Below, in pieces: positions 10,201-20,658 of a stretch of 64,000 bases of DNA. Where the stretch lies: positions 16,796 through 80,795 of the forward strand of contig MPUH01000212.1 of the NCBI GenBank assembly GCA_001970955.1, given 5' to 3'. How positions within the stretch are numbered: position 1 is the stretch's first letter; each line of letters opens with the position of its first letter. The notes beneath the pieces are model-generated. The model did no database searches. It was not told where the DNA came from and saw only the letters and a program-made list of their open reading frames with translations. This DNA comes from Stentor coeruleus (Eukaryota > Ciliophora > Heterotrichea > Heterotrichida > Stentoridae). A program made the translations under genes and the position numbers.

Positions 10201-11850
10201 ATGGATCGATACTCTGCTAGCAAGCTTTTAATACCTTCTCGTCCTTATCAAGGCCCAGTTAATACAAATAGAGTCGATACTCCATCAAATTCTTCAATTC
10301 ATACAATCCGTGGTAGTGATTTGAATTTTGAAATGCGTAAGTCTACATCAAAACAACAAATTTCAGATATAAAACCTCAAGTGATTAGTGAAAATCCTAT
10401 TAAAACCACAGAAGCTTATCCTTTTAATCTTTCTGCTGAAGAATTTACTTTAGATGAATCTGATTATCATTCAAGTAATCAACCAACTCCATATAAAAAT
10501 AAAATCCAAGTTCCTTCAAGAGGTTATTATAATAAATCAATTTCTTCAGATAGTGCTTCTATAATGCAGTCAGGGTCTGTTGTTAGTGGAGGAGTGTGTC
10601 AGGAGATTAAGAAAAAAATTGATTTCATGAGAGAAACTATTAAAAAAAGGCTTAAGAAAAAAATGAAAAAATTTTTGTATGAAACTTTAGGACAATTAAA
10701 ACAATTGGATGAACTTGAAAGGTATTTATACTCACAACTAAATATGACAAATACTCCTACAGTAGTTGATTCTACATTAGACAGCAAGATTTATCAAATG
10801 AGCAATATGGACCCAGACAAATTCTCACTTGATTCTTCAGACAATTTCGATGATTCTTCTAACTTTGAACCTGAAATATACAAAAAATCAAAATCAAAAT
10901 TCACTGGTGAAGAAAAATCCAAAGCCAAAGAAGACAAAATAAAAATAAATCAAGAAAAACAAACATCTATTCCTGATACTGCAAGAAAATCCGAAGAAGA
11001 GAAACAATTTGAACTAGAAAATAAAATCCTCATCGAAGAAAATAAAACTGACAAGGAACTCAGTATTTCAAAATCAAGTAATCAATCTAGAATACACCAA
11101 TCAAGAAAACCTATAAACGACCAGAGTTTAATAGTATCATTACAACCTGGGACAGTATTAATATCTAAAGATCTTGAAATCCCTGAGCAATATACAATTC
11201 CATTTTATACCAAAGGTATGAGTGTCTTAGCTTTAAGCAATGACATTTTGTTATTTGCTGGAGGTCTAAGCAATGAATCTTTTATATATAACGTCGATAC
11301 AAAAGTAGCTAAAAAATACCCAAAACTAACAACAAACAGAACTTTTTTTGTACTTGGGATGATAAACAACTCCCCAGCTGCTATAGGAGGATTAAAACCC
11401 CCATCTTCAGTAACAAATATAGTTGAAATATTTGAAAATGGACAATGGAAAATTTTTGACCCTTTAATTGTTGGAAGATCTCATGCTCATACTATTCAGC
11501 ATGCAGAAATAACATATGTTTTTGGAGGACATAATGGAGGATTAAATATGAAAATTGAAAAATATGATAGTAAATGGGTGCTTTTAGATGTTGAACTCCC
11601 TGTGCCTATGAGAAATTTTGGCTTAGGGTCATGGGGAAAAGAAATTTATATGTTTGGAGGAGAAGTCACAGGAAATAAACGTAAAAATGTTTTTAAGTTT
11701 AATGTTGATACTTTAGTTTTCACAATTTGTCCTAGCCTTGGGTCGACTTTTTCAACAATTAATCCTGGGTCAATTATATGTAGAGGATCAAAATTTTATT
11801 TACTTGATAGTTGGAAATGCATGATTATGGAGTATCAGTTACAAGCTTAA
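10201..11850 (+). CDS. Kelch-repeat protein with disordered, basic N-terminal half
   Basis: A 549-residue protein. Residues 1-130 are low complexity. Residues 135-180 form a very basic helix (RETIKKRLKKKMKKFLYETL) and 210-310 are charged and Ser-rich. Residues about 310-549 are kelch-type beta-propeller repeats, seen as Gly-Gly pairs at regular spacing: LLFAGGLSN, AAIGGLKPP, YVFGGHNGG, YMFGGEVTG. Propellers of this kind bind other proteins; the partner is unknown. It shares the coiled-coil/kelch layout with the RING protein at 22229-23665 but lacks the RING. No intron was found. Confidence 0.8.
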   Translation: MDRYSASKLLIPSRPYQGPVNTNRVDTPSNSSIHTIRGSDLNFEMRKSTSKQQISDIKPQVISENPIKTTEAYPFNLSAEEFTLDESDYHSSNQPTPYKNKIQVPSRGYYNKSISSDSASIMQSGSVVSGGVCQEIKKKIDFMRETIKKRLKKKMKKFLYETLGQLKQLDELERYLYSQLNMTNTPTVVDSTLDSKIYQMSNMDPDKFSLDSSDNFDDSSNFEPEIYKKSKSKFTGEEKSKAKEDKIKINQEKQTSIPDTARKSEEEKQFELENKILIEENKTDKELSISKSSNQSRIHQSRKPINDQSLIVSLQPGTVLISKDLEIPEQYTIPFYTKGMSVLALSNDILLFAGGLSNESFIYNVDTKVAKKYPKLTTNRTFFVLGMINNSPAAIGGLKPPSSVTNIVEIFENGQWKIFDPLIVGRSHAHTIQHAEITYVFGGHNGGLNMKIEKYDSKWVLLDVELPVPMRNFGLGSWGKEIYMFGGEVTGNKRKNVFKFNVDTLVFTICPSLGSTFSTINPGSIICRGSKFYLLDSWKCMIMEYQLQA

Positions 11851-11932
11851 GATAATGTTAAGTTTAAAGTAATGCTCATTATAATAATTATCCATAGTAT
11901 ATACTTATCTTTTATTATAATAAAACTCATGC

Positions 11933-12886
11933 TTATGTAAGATGTTGAAGTGTTTGTCTTAAAGTAAGTAAAGTTTCATGGATCTTATCAAGACCAGCAT
12001 TTAAACTAGGAGGTTCAACAGTTGTTTTAAACTTATCAAACTCATTTTGAAGCAAACTTCTCCTATAGTTTTTAAGCTCTTTTTCAAAATCTATCGGTGG
12101 GTCTGGTTCTGAGAGTTCTTTCACACCTCTGTCTTTTGTGTTTTTTGGGAACTTCGTAGCACTTGTATCTTTAATATTTCCCCCTTTATAACTTTGTAAG
12201 TTTTCAATGAAATTTTTCAAATAATTCCCATCATTCACACTTTTTCTATGCATTTCTAAAGATGTTGTGACAATAGGGTACTTTGGAATTTCGTGTTCTG
12301 CTTGAATATCTTTAAAACTGTATAGTGAATTCGGTATTTCAATACTATGTGTTCTATTAATCTTAGGTTTTTTTAATCTAAACCTACTGATTTTTAGTTT
12401 TTCAACTGGGATTTTCCCCCTTTCTTTATGATTTATGGTTTCGATGGATGATATTAATGGCTTTGCTGAAAACCTTCTATTTTTTTTTGAGTTGTTTTTA
12501 AATTTCTCTTGTGTTGTGTAAGTTTTTTTATCAGTTTGTTGCATAAAACTCCATTCTAGTTGGAATTCGTACATGAGTTTTCTTGATCTAGTCCAATTAG
12601 GAAAGAGACTTGTTAATAAATCTAAGAATTTTTCCATTGCTGTAGACCTTGTAAGGCAAGATAGTTTTTTCCATTCTTCGACTCGTTTTTTCTTTTCGGC
12701 TTGGGAGCATAAATTTAGGTCTGGAATAGATAAATCTGATGTATATTTGCCGAATGAAACATAAAGATGAAGTGCTCCTAGTTGTGCTCTTTGTGCTTCA
12801 GATAATGATATAGGTTTTTCTTCTGACAAGTAGAAATGTGCGGCTAAATACTGTTTTGAAAGTGGCCATGAGTAAAAGTTATCCAT
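11933..12886 (-). CDS. Acyl-CoA-binding-like domain protein
   Basis: A 317-residue protein. Residues about 30-105 match the acyl-CoA-binding (ACB) fold pattern: LGALHLYVSFGKYT corresponds to the YxLYKQAT helix, and KRVEEWKKLSCLTRSTAMEK to the W.AW..L.G.s...A...Y helix. Several ligand-contacting Tyr/Lys residues of true ACBPs are not clearly kept, so acyl-CoA binding is uncertain. The rest is basic and disordered, with a helical C-terminus. It is convergent with the kelch gene (82 bp apart) and divergent from the USP-like gene (84 bp between start codons), which implies a very short shared promoter. Confidence 0.65.
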   Translation of the reverse strand: MDNFYSWPLSKQYLAAHFYLSEEKPISLSEAQRAQLGALHLYVSFGKYTSDLSIPDLNLCSQAEKKKRVEEWKKLSCLTRSTAMEKFLDLLTSLFPNWTRSRKLMYEFQLEWSFMQQTDKKTYTTQEKFKNNSKKNRRFSAKPLISSIETINHKERGKIPVEKLKISRFRLKKPKINRTHSIEIPNSLYSFKDIQAEHEIPKYPIVTTSLEMHRKSVNDGNYLKNFIENLQSYKGGNIKDTSATKFPKNTKDRGVKELSEPDPPIDFEKELKNYRRSLLQNEFDKFKTTVEPPSLNAGLDKIHETLLTLRQTLQHLT

Positions 12887-12970
12887 AATTTATATAAAAA
12901 TAACACCTGCTTTATTAGGATAGTTAGCTATAATTGTTTTTTCCATTTAAAATTATTTCATATAAAGCTT

Positions 12971-14752
12971 ATGATGGTTAATAATAGAACAAACCAATAC
13001 AGTAGTTCACCTGTTCAGAAAAACGTGAGACAAAACTATGAAAAAAATACAAATTTAGCTAAAAGTGCTGATTTTTCTATGACAAGCTTCAAGTTTACCT
13101 TTACACCATCTACAAAGTTTACACATTTTGCTGAAGCTGTAAAGATAATGTAAACAATATTTAGGTACATATTAAAAGACTTCCGATTTGAACTGATTAA
13201 GTCTAATACTTGTGACAATGATAATTGTATTTCTATATTATGTATTTTAAAGAAAGTTTTCAATGATATAAGCTTTAATTGTGCAAAAACAGGACAAAAT
13301 GCAGACCTTAGACCCTTGCAAAAAGTTATAGAAAAAAAATATTTAGATTTTTCTTATGTAGAGTCAGTATTAGATGCTATATCTATTTTCATCCATGCTA
13401 TCAGTAACGAATCTAGCTGTTCTAATAAAAACTTACAAAATTTACTAAAATCAAGTCTTATAGAAAACTACAAATGCCAATGCTCCAGTTCATTTATCAG
13501 CAAAATCGACAACATTTTTTTCTTCACAATCGACATTTCCGAGCCAAGCCTCACAACATATAATTTCATCAACATAAAAAAAATTCTCGACAGCCAAAAT
13601 CAATACAAAATTTGCAACAAATCCAAATGCCCTTTAAAAAAATCCATAAAAGTTGATTGTATTAAAATCGCTCCTATATACCTTATCTTTAAAATTACTT
13701 ATAAAATACCATCATATAAACTTAAAAATCATTCAATCCCATTATCATTTGCAACTAAAGAATTATTTTTATGTGATAAAAATGATAGTTATAATCTATC
13801 ATTAATTGTTATTACTGATAATGCAAATTATTGGAGTTTTTTTAATCAGCAAAAGAAATGGTATGGAAATGATGATAAAGTTTTAGAATTTCCTCAAATA
13901 ATTGAGTTTATAAATGAGAGAAATTTAATTGTTGATATGATTGTGTATGAAAAAGAAAATCAAAGTTCTAATAGGAGAAGTGGGCATGAAGAGGTTAAGA
14001 GGGAGATGGGTGCTTGGAAAAATTTGGTAAAAAAAGAGACTGGAGATGATATAGGGAGTAAGAATATGTGGAAATGTGAGATTTGTGCTAATGAGAATTA
14101 TGAAATACATGATATTTGTACTAAATGTGCAAGTATTCGTAAAGGGAAATCTGGGTGGGTGTGTGGAGAGTGCAAATTTTTGAACCCTGAAGGAGAGGCT
14201 CATTGTCAGATATGCGATCCTTATATCCCTAGTTTATACTTAAGCGAGCACATAACTACAGACTTCACAGATCACACATGCCCAAAATGCAAAAACAAAG
14301 TTAAAAACGGGCAGAATTGCAAGATCTGCTTACAAAACTCAGTTAACAAAGCATTAAAAAGTGATAAAATTGCCAGATCAATGTTTTCTAGTAATGAAAA
14401 AGATAAAAAATGTCCTAAATGCGGAATGTCCAACATAAACGATTTATTATGTATATGTTCATCCAATAAACCATCCCTAAGTGAGAAAAATAAAAATATC
14501 ATCAAATCACCTTTAAAATCTAATAGTCCTATAAAAGAATTTAATCAAAGTAGAGCAAGAACATCTATGAAAAATGGTTGTGCTTGTGTTCATGGGAATA
14601 TATGCGTTATGCATTCTAATGAGAAAATAGAAAGTAGAAATAAAAAAAGTGTGGCAAAAAGTCCTTCTTTAGGAAATGTGAATCTGATTCAACAATTCTC
14701 TACATCACCTGATAAGAAAACTATAAGCAATAAGAATTTTAAACGTAATTAA
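12971..14752 (+). CDS. USP-like pseudo-deubiquitinase with two RanBP2 zinc fingers
   Basis: A 15-nt intron (13150-13164) joins two exons into 588 residues. Residues about 50-280 follow the ubiquitin-specific protease fold as seen in USP53/54-like proteins (CISILCILKKVFNDI, an LDFSYVESVLDAI helix, a CQC/CNKSKC zinc site, and NYWSFFNQQKKW near the usual catalytic His). The N-terminal Cys box is not visible and the HYS.F catalytic His appears as Asn, so the enzyme is probably inactive. Two RanBP2-type fingers follow (WKCEIC..N..CTKC and WVCGEC..N..CQIC), then two further CxxC pairs and a basic tail. Binding to ubiquitin or ubiquitinated partners without cleavage is inferred. Confidence 0.65.
13150..13164 (+). 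other. 15-nt intron, phase 2
   Basis: Sequence GTAAACAATATTTAG. Retention gives TAA directly after codon 60. Removal rebuilds an ATG codon from 13148, 13149 and 13165 and opens the downstream frame. Confidence 0.85.
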
Positions 14753-14913
14753 ATACTTCGGGAGTTTATTTTTTATTTATTGTATGGGTTGTTTTTAATA
14801 GTCATAATTTTTTACTATATATGAACTTTAATGATTTCTTTAAACAATTTATCAAAAACATTATTTTAAATGCTTTCATTCTTTTACTTTTTCACTATTA
14901 AAAACTATATAAA

Positions 14914-16602
14914 ATGTCATTGACTTCTTTGGCTGCTTCACTCAAGAAATACGTATCGAATTCTAAAAATTTTTCAACAGCAAGACTGGAAGATACAAAA
15001 AAACACCTAAAATCTTTTGAATTTGTTTCTTCTAATGCTTCATCACAATACTCAGAGAGCCTGACAAAAAAGATTGCATTAATGTGCAATCATAAATATA
15101 AAAAAGACAATGGATCAAAGCTCCGACTAGCAGAAGAAATATTATTGTCTTGGATAAAATCAGCTAAAAGCACTGGAGTGAAAATATCTGAATCAATCAT
15201 AAAACTCTTAATAATGACTTACACCCATCAATCTTTTCTATATCAACAAATAAAACCCTCAAAAGCAATTGAAGTAATAATAAAAGCTACAAAAGTAACT
15301 GATCAATATCAAGTCCGAAGCTTTAAAGGCAAAATGCTAAAATTCATAGCCAAGCTTCGGTTATGTGAACTATACATCGACATAAAAAAATATGATCATT
15401 CAATAACATGTGCCCAGCAGGTCTTAGAGCAAGTGCTAAAAAAGCTTGAAAAACCTAAGAGAAAACGAATTATAGAAGAACTTGGTATGGCAGCTGTGAC
15501 AGCTTTTTATAGGATTGGCATATGCCATCAATACAAAGGCAACAAAAAATCTGCTGAACAAGCTTTTGAAAATGCTAACCTTATAGGCAAAAGGTATCTA
15601 AACAATAGCAAAATTCTCCTTGAATTAGACTATGAAATGATCCATCATCGTCTTATGCTAAAAAATCAAACCCTAGAAAAACCCCAAAAACCAACTCTTC
15701 AAATTCCATCCCAAAACACAACCAAAAACATCAAACCTTCTCTACAAATAAAAATCAACGAAGTTTCATCAGAAACGCCAAAATCCCAAACTTTAGAAAT
15801 ACAATCACGCCCACGTCGTAGTGTAGCCACAGAAAAAGTTGAAGTCCGACTTCCAGGTAGATATTATTCAAACGAAGATCTTCAAAGACTACAAATTATT
15901 CTCAATCAAGAAAGCAACCATGAAATCATCAACACAGACAATTTTTTTTTTAAAAAACTCAGCAAAACTCTTGCTATATCTGGAGATTTAAAAAAATCAG
16001 CTAAAAAAATCAGAGATGGGGTTAATCAGCAACTTTCTGATATATGGAAACATAAAGAAATGCTTAAGAAAAAGAAAAAAGTTACTATGGGTTTGTTGGC
16101 AAGTACACAGAAATTTGATCTTGAAGGGAGGATTTGTAATATAGAAGAAGATTTTGAAAATGAAATGAAGTATCAGGATTTGAAAATTAAGTCAAAACTT
16201 AAAACTACGATATATAAAAAACTTTTGAGGTCGATAAATTATTCAGGTAAGGCAAAAGCATATCCTAGTCAGAAACTGTTTTTTAGACCACCAGAACAAA
16301 GAAGGGCTTCACAATTGAATTTGACTAGACAGCCGATGAGTTTTAAACAAAGTCCGTTATTGAAAGAACAAGTTGAAGATTTGAATCATGAAATTGAAGA
16401 CCAAATGGAGGAATTGATGCATGAAATTCAAGGGACAGAAAACCCTAAAAATATTAAGAATTTAAAACTACAACCTGTTTGTGCCCTTGCGACTAGTACT
16501 GTTGATAATGGAGCAAAAACCAGACAGTTAAAAAAAAGCATTACTAGGTATTTGGAAAATTATACACCTAAAAGGGTGTCATTTAATGGGAAAAATAAAT
16601 AG
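14914..16602 (+). CDS. TPR-like helical protein
   Basis: A 562-residue protein ending in TAG. Residues about 70-265 are paired helices of tetratricopeptide type (AKLRLCELYIDIKKYDHSI, then AAVTAFYRIGICHQYKGNKKS with the FENANLIG helix). Residues 265-330 are low complexity. The C-terminal 230 residues are basic and helical with a short Lys run. TPR domains serve protein binding; no specific family is recognised. The coding strand is C-rich to about 15960 and G-rich after 16010, an example of the skew change described in the findings. Confidence 0.7.
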   Translation: MSLTSLAASLKKYVSNSKNFSTARLEDTKKHLKSFEFVSSNASSQYSESLTKKIALMCNHKYKKDNGSKLRLAEEILLSWIKSAKSTGVKISESIIKLLIMTYTHQSFLYQQIKPSKAIEVIIKATKVTDQYQVRSFKGKMLKFIAKLRLCELYIDIKKYDHSITCAQQVLEQVLKKLEKPKRKRIIEELGMAAVTAFYRIGICHQYKGNKKSAEQAFENANLIGKRYLNNSKILLELDYEMIHHRLMLKNQTLEKPQKPTLQIPSQNTTKNIKPSLQIKINEVSSETPKSQTLEIQSRPRRSVATEKVEVRLPGRYYSNEDLQRLQIILNQESNHEIINTDNFFFKKLSKTLAISGDLKKSAKKIRDGVNQQLSDIWKHKEMLKKKKKVTMGLLASTQKFDLEGRICNIEEDFENEMKYQDLKIKSKLKTTIYKKLLRSINYSGKAKAYPSQKLFFRPPEQRRASQLNLTRQPMSFKQSPLLKEQVEDLNHEIEDQMEELMHEIQGTENPKNIKNLKLQPVCALATSTVDNGAKTRQLKKSITRYLENYTPKRVSFNGKNK

Positions 16603-16659
16603 AAATGATATGTAAAAACTAGTTTAATTTCCAGTCTATTTTTTCTTTAAAGCCAATGC

Positions 16660-18171
16660 TTATTTTAGCATTCCTTTAAGTCTATTTTTATACACAAAAC
16701 ACTCATCATTTGCCTTTTCAGTTGTTATTTGCATTATATCATCAATATAATCATGTATATCATGTGGTATAGGTAATATTCTATAAAACTCTGAACTCCA
16801 TGTAGGCTTTTTAGTACTGTTAGTTGAATACTGTGCAGAATATTTATCATAAGTTAAACTTATATCAGTATCTTTTATATCTATTGTCTTATAATTCTTA
16901 TTAAAAGTTTCAAATAATAACTCTTGCATGCTTTCTTCCCAAATCCTAAATGTATTTTACAAAAATCCTTCTTGCATAAGTTTTAATACACGTTTTTTTA
17001 AGATTTGTATCAATTTATATTTAGCTACTTTGGAGATTTGGGATGTTTTTGTGTGAGTCCAAGAATAACTGAGGATTTTATGGAAAGCTTGGAATTTATA
17101 AAGGTATTTATAGTGGATGAAAATATTGTTTAATGATGAAGTTAGAATTCTGGTGTTTTCTATGTGTTTTGCATTAAAATATAAAGTTTTAAGTAAAGTG
17201 TAAGCTGAGTGTTTTAGAGAAATGGCATAAGAGTTACATAGGGATAATAATAAAAAGTTGACTTTTAAGAGTTTTTGGGATCGACAGGTATTTTTTAATA
17301 TGAAAAATACTTGCTTTTTTATTCTGTTTATGTTGTTTAATAGGATTTTTATAATTGGCCCTATGTGAATGTGAGTATATCTGTTTATGCTGAGGACTTT
17401 TTTTATTTTCTGGGTTTTCATGTTGGAAGTTTTTATTTTAATAGTAATTATTGGGAGAGTTTTATTATTTTGGATGTGATAATGTTCTTTTGATATAATA
17501 ATCCATATCTCTTTAGTTGTTGATATATAAAGTTTTGTAAGGATTTTAATGAAATTTTTAAGTGGTTTTTTATTCTCCCATCCCATTTGGGAATTTGTTT
17601 TGAACTGTTTCCAGATTTGTAATAAGAACTTTGTGAAAATTATTTTACAAGCTTCAAGATGATTTTTTTGCACAATTTTTTGCAGTTTTGTGTGTTTGAA
17701 CCACCGAAAAAATATTTTTTTCATTAAGTATTTGCCTTTGAGACTCCTAACAATTCTTACAAGGTCTTGATTTTTCTGCTTTCGTAAAATTTGTATTGGA
17801 GATTTCCCACGAGGTTTCCCAGTTGCAAATCTACGATAAGTTCTAATATTTTTTGCTATTGGAATTCTTTTTGATTCAATAAACAATGATCGAATCAGAT
17901 AAAAAGTGAATTTTTTATGCCTTGTCCAATCTGAAAGCATAATTTTCCTTATGGTAAGACAGATTATCAAACCTTTAGGATGATATGAATTTGATGGAAC
18001 TTGTGATTGAGATGATGATCCTACTTTCAATTTGCTTGAAAGGCTTGAATACATAACTGGGGGCTTTTTTGTGTTAAATGAAAGATCTATGCTTGAAAGA
18101 CTTGAAAACATAACTGGAGTTTTTCTTGTGCTAAATGAAAGATCTATGCTTGAAGTATTTGGAGAACACAT
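16660..18171 (-). CDS. Basic Trp-rich protein, possible Sfi1-like centrin-binding repeats
   Basis: A 15-nt intron (16946-16960) joins a 404-codon exon to an 94-codon end, giving 498 residues. Residues 1-50 contain a twofold repeat (SIDLSF.T.K.PVM.SSLS). The rest is strongly basic and helical with spaced Trp: LMKKIFFRWFKHTK, ACKIIFTKFLLQIWKQF, FHKILSYSWTHTK. The second matches the Sfi1 motif A..7..LL..W quite well. Sfi1 proteins bind centrin at basal bodies, and Stentor has centrin-based contractile fibres, so this role is tempting but unproven. The C-terminal exon carries no recognised motif. Confidence 0.6.
16946..16960 (-). other. 15-nt intron, phase 2
   Basis: Sense sequence GTAAAATACATTTAG. 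Retention gives TAA at once. Removal joins the 404-codon exon in frame to the final exon. Confidence 0.85.
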
Positions 18172-18408
18172 TGAATTATGATTGATTTTATTATATAATT
18201 TATTGGAGCTTTTGACTGGAGAATAATAATTAGATTATAAATACTAAGAAAATATATGTGGAGAGATATATGAGGATTTAAAATTATATTTTTGTGGATT
18301 TTATTGTATTGTATTCAATCATTTAGCATATAATTTTTAAATAGCTTTTGATGAGGATATGCTTGTAACACTAATATATTTTTATCATGAAATTATTTCT
18401 TTTATGAA

Positions 18409-20067
18409 ATGATCAAATATAATTATCAAATGAGCTATTACACACTAGCTTCAAACTATCCACCAGCATGTCGAATACCTCATCTAGAAAACAACTTTTA
18501 CATATACGGAGAAAATCCTCCTATAATAAATTACCCAGAAGTCCCAAGATATCTAGAATTCCAAAGATCCAAAAGTACAAATCATTTTTCAAATACCCAA
18601 GAAGTAATACCTTGCTACAATCGTCAATCCATTTACCCTAATGATAACTTTTCTCATACAGAAACCCGTGGTTTTAATCATAATAACCGTGAACATTATT
18701 TGAATCGAGAATTACAAAAAACATATCAAAGACAAGATTTAGAAAATCCTGAAAACTTAAGATGGAGAGGAAATGATCTTAGATTAAAAGACTTAGAAAA
18801 TGAAGAAATTTCTCAAAGATTCCCACAATATAATCCATATAAACAAGAAAAAATTGAGATACCACAATATAATCCATATAAACAAGAAAAAAATGAAATA
18901 CCACAATATAATCCATATAAACAAGAAAAAATTGAAATACCACAATATAATCCATATAAACAAGAAAAAAATGATATGCCACAATATGAAATATATGATC
19001 AATATGGTAATTTAAGAACATATAGAAGCCTTGCAAGAGAAAATTTTAGTAAAAGTAACTCGGATTTTGTTAGGTCAGAAACAATGCCTAGAAGTGTATT
19101 ACAAAGTGGTTCATCAAGAGATTTTCATCAAAATGAAAAGCCAAACCTTGATTATCCACAAGAAAAATTACAGGGAAATAGACATTTATCTGATGATTAT
19201 AGAAATTATACTGGGGATTTTGGTAAATCTACACCAAATGAAGTATTAAAAACTAGTGATCAATATACAAGTGAATTAGGCTATACTGAAATGGAGAATT
19301 ATGGAAATGAAAAGATTAAAGAAAGTCGACCATCGATTACTAGTAAAAGTATTAGTAATTTTAAACCAAAAGAAAATGGGTTTAATGAGAATTTTGATGA
19401 TGAAAAGGGTAATGAAGCGATGAGTTTAGGGAAAGTTAAAACTTCAATTAAAACTAAAGAGGAATGTGATGATAAAAGCAACTCTGAAGGAATTAGTATG
19501 GAAATAAGTGCTAGATCTTCAACTTCAAGTAAAAAAAATGAGAATCTTCCAATTGAAAAACCCCCAGTTAAATATCAATATAAAATTATTCAAGAAAACA
19601 ATTCTAATCCACAGATTTCTAATAAAATTAGTCCACAGCTTTCTGATGAAAATTATTCTCATCACTCTAAAGATGCTCTTAGGATACCAGGGAAGGTTGC
19701 TTGTGATGAAATTAATAATCAAAAAGATCATGAAATAGCAGAAGAACGAAATTCTCAAAAAATTCCAAAAAACGTAAACGAAACTGGGGTAACAAATCTA
19801 CCTAAAAAATCCAAAGACAAAAAATATCTTAAAAAAACATCAATAAAAAAGACTCAAAAAAAACATGATAAAAAGCCAAACCATTTAAAAGTAGGGTCGA
19901 ATAAGCTTAATGAAAATATTGGAGATAATAAAAGAGATGAGCGTCTAGTTAGTAATGCAAGCTCAAGATCGAAATCGCCAGGTCTGCCTCATTATCTTAA
20001 GAGTACGTTTTCATCTGAGGTTAAAAGCATAGACTATAAAATATATACTTATAATCAAGATTCATAA
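18409..20067 (+). CDS. Disordered protein with PQYNPYKQEK repeats
   Basis: A 552-residue low-complexity protein rich in Asn, Ser, Lys, Glu, Gln and Tyr. Residues about 139-190 are four tandem copies of a 13-residue unit starting PQYNPYKQEK. The C-terminal third is basic. No folded domain is visible. An ATG at 18430 (MSYYTL) is an equally plausible start. It is probably a cytoskeletal or condensate-type scaffold, but nothing in the sequence proves a function. Confidence 0.6.
   Translation: MIKYNYQMSYYTLASNYPPACRIPHLENNFYIYGENPPIINYPEVPRYLEFQRSKSTNHFSNTQEVIPCYNRQSIYPNDNFSHTETRGFNHNNREHYLNRELQKTYQRQDLENPENLRWRGNDLRLKDLENEEISQRFPQYNPYKQEKIEIPQYNPYKQEKNEIPQYNPYKQEKIEIPQYNPYKQEKNDMPQYEIYDQYGNLRTYRSLARENFSKSNSDFVRSETMPRSVLQSGSSRDFHQNEKPNLDYPQEKLQGNRHLSDDYRNYTGDFGKSTPNEVLKTSDQYTSELGYTEMENYGNEKIKESRPSITSKSISNFKPKENGFNENFDDEKGNEAMSLGKVKTSIKTKEECDDKSNSEGISMEISARSSTSSKKNENLPIEKPPVKYQYKIIQENNSNPQISNKISPQLSDENYSHHSKDALRIPGKVACDEINNQKDHEIAEERNSQKIPKNVNETGVTNLPKKSKDKKYLKKTSIKKTQKKHDKKPNHLKVGSNKLNENIGDNKRDERLVSNASSRSKSPGLPHYLKSTFSSEVKSIDYKIYTYNQDS
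18823..18978 (+). repeat. Four tandem 39-bp repeats inside the coding region
   Basis: Units start at 18823, 18862, 18901 and 18940, each coding for 13 residues. Unit ends alternate (KIEI, KNEI, KIEI, KNDM), which suggests that a 78-bp pair was duplicated. A fifth, degraded unit follows (PQYEIYDQYGN). Confidence 0.9.
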
Positions 20068-20658
20068 ATAAGAAAATAATAACTTTTACAATAGAATAGT
20101 TTGTGTGTTTTGGTTTGATACAATTTTAGAGTTAATTATATAGGGTATTAAATAATTATGTCATTTTGTTAGTATTAACCGAACTACTCCAGTAAAAATC
20201 CACTTCGAGATTGAATACAATTAACAGAATACCGACCTAAAGCATCTTTTGAAATAAAATCCAACAAAAACTAGCATGGAAAATCATTCTATTTCCTCTC
20301 TCAAAATATCCCCTCAATATAGTATATCGTTCACAGTCGTGAACTCTGTATTAATCAAATCCCCTCAATATAAAAAATTCTCATTTTCACACCTCCTATC
20401 CTCCTAACATAAATTTTCATTCAGAAAATAATTCACTCCCACTGAAAGCATAAACTTAACTATACTTTTTAAAACATAAATTCTCACACAAAATCTATCT
20501 CATCTTCCAAACCTTTTACCCTAAACAAGTTTTCTTAATTCTAACCAACTCAAAAAGTCTAACCCCATACAATAAAAAGAACACAAAAAATTATATAATT
20601 TTTTTCTTATAAAACCTTCCAACTATATTCTAATTAGTCATTGCTTTATTAATTATCA
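20068..20658. other. Convergent spacer with GC-skew switch
   Basis: Between two convergent gene ends the plus strand is G-rich until about 20165 and C-rich afterwards. No gene, RNA or repeat was seen. Confidence 0.5.

Noticed and set aside
13316-14752. Separate gene starting at TTG 13316
   Set aside because: The frame continues upstream through a consensus 15-nt intron to an ATG at 12971, so this is exon 2 of the USP-like gene.
18779-19036. Repetitive frames on both strands over the PQYNPYKQEK repeats
   Set aside because: All are shadows of the 39-bp repeat, which is a multiple of three and leaves every frame open.
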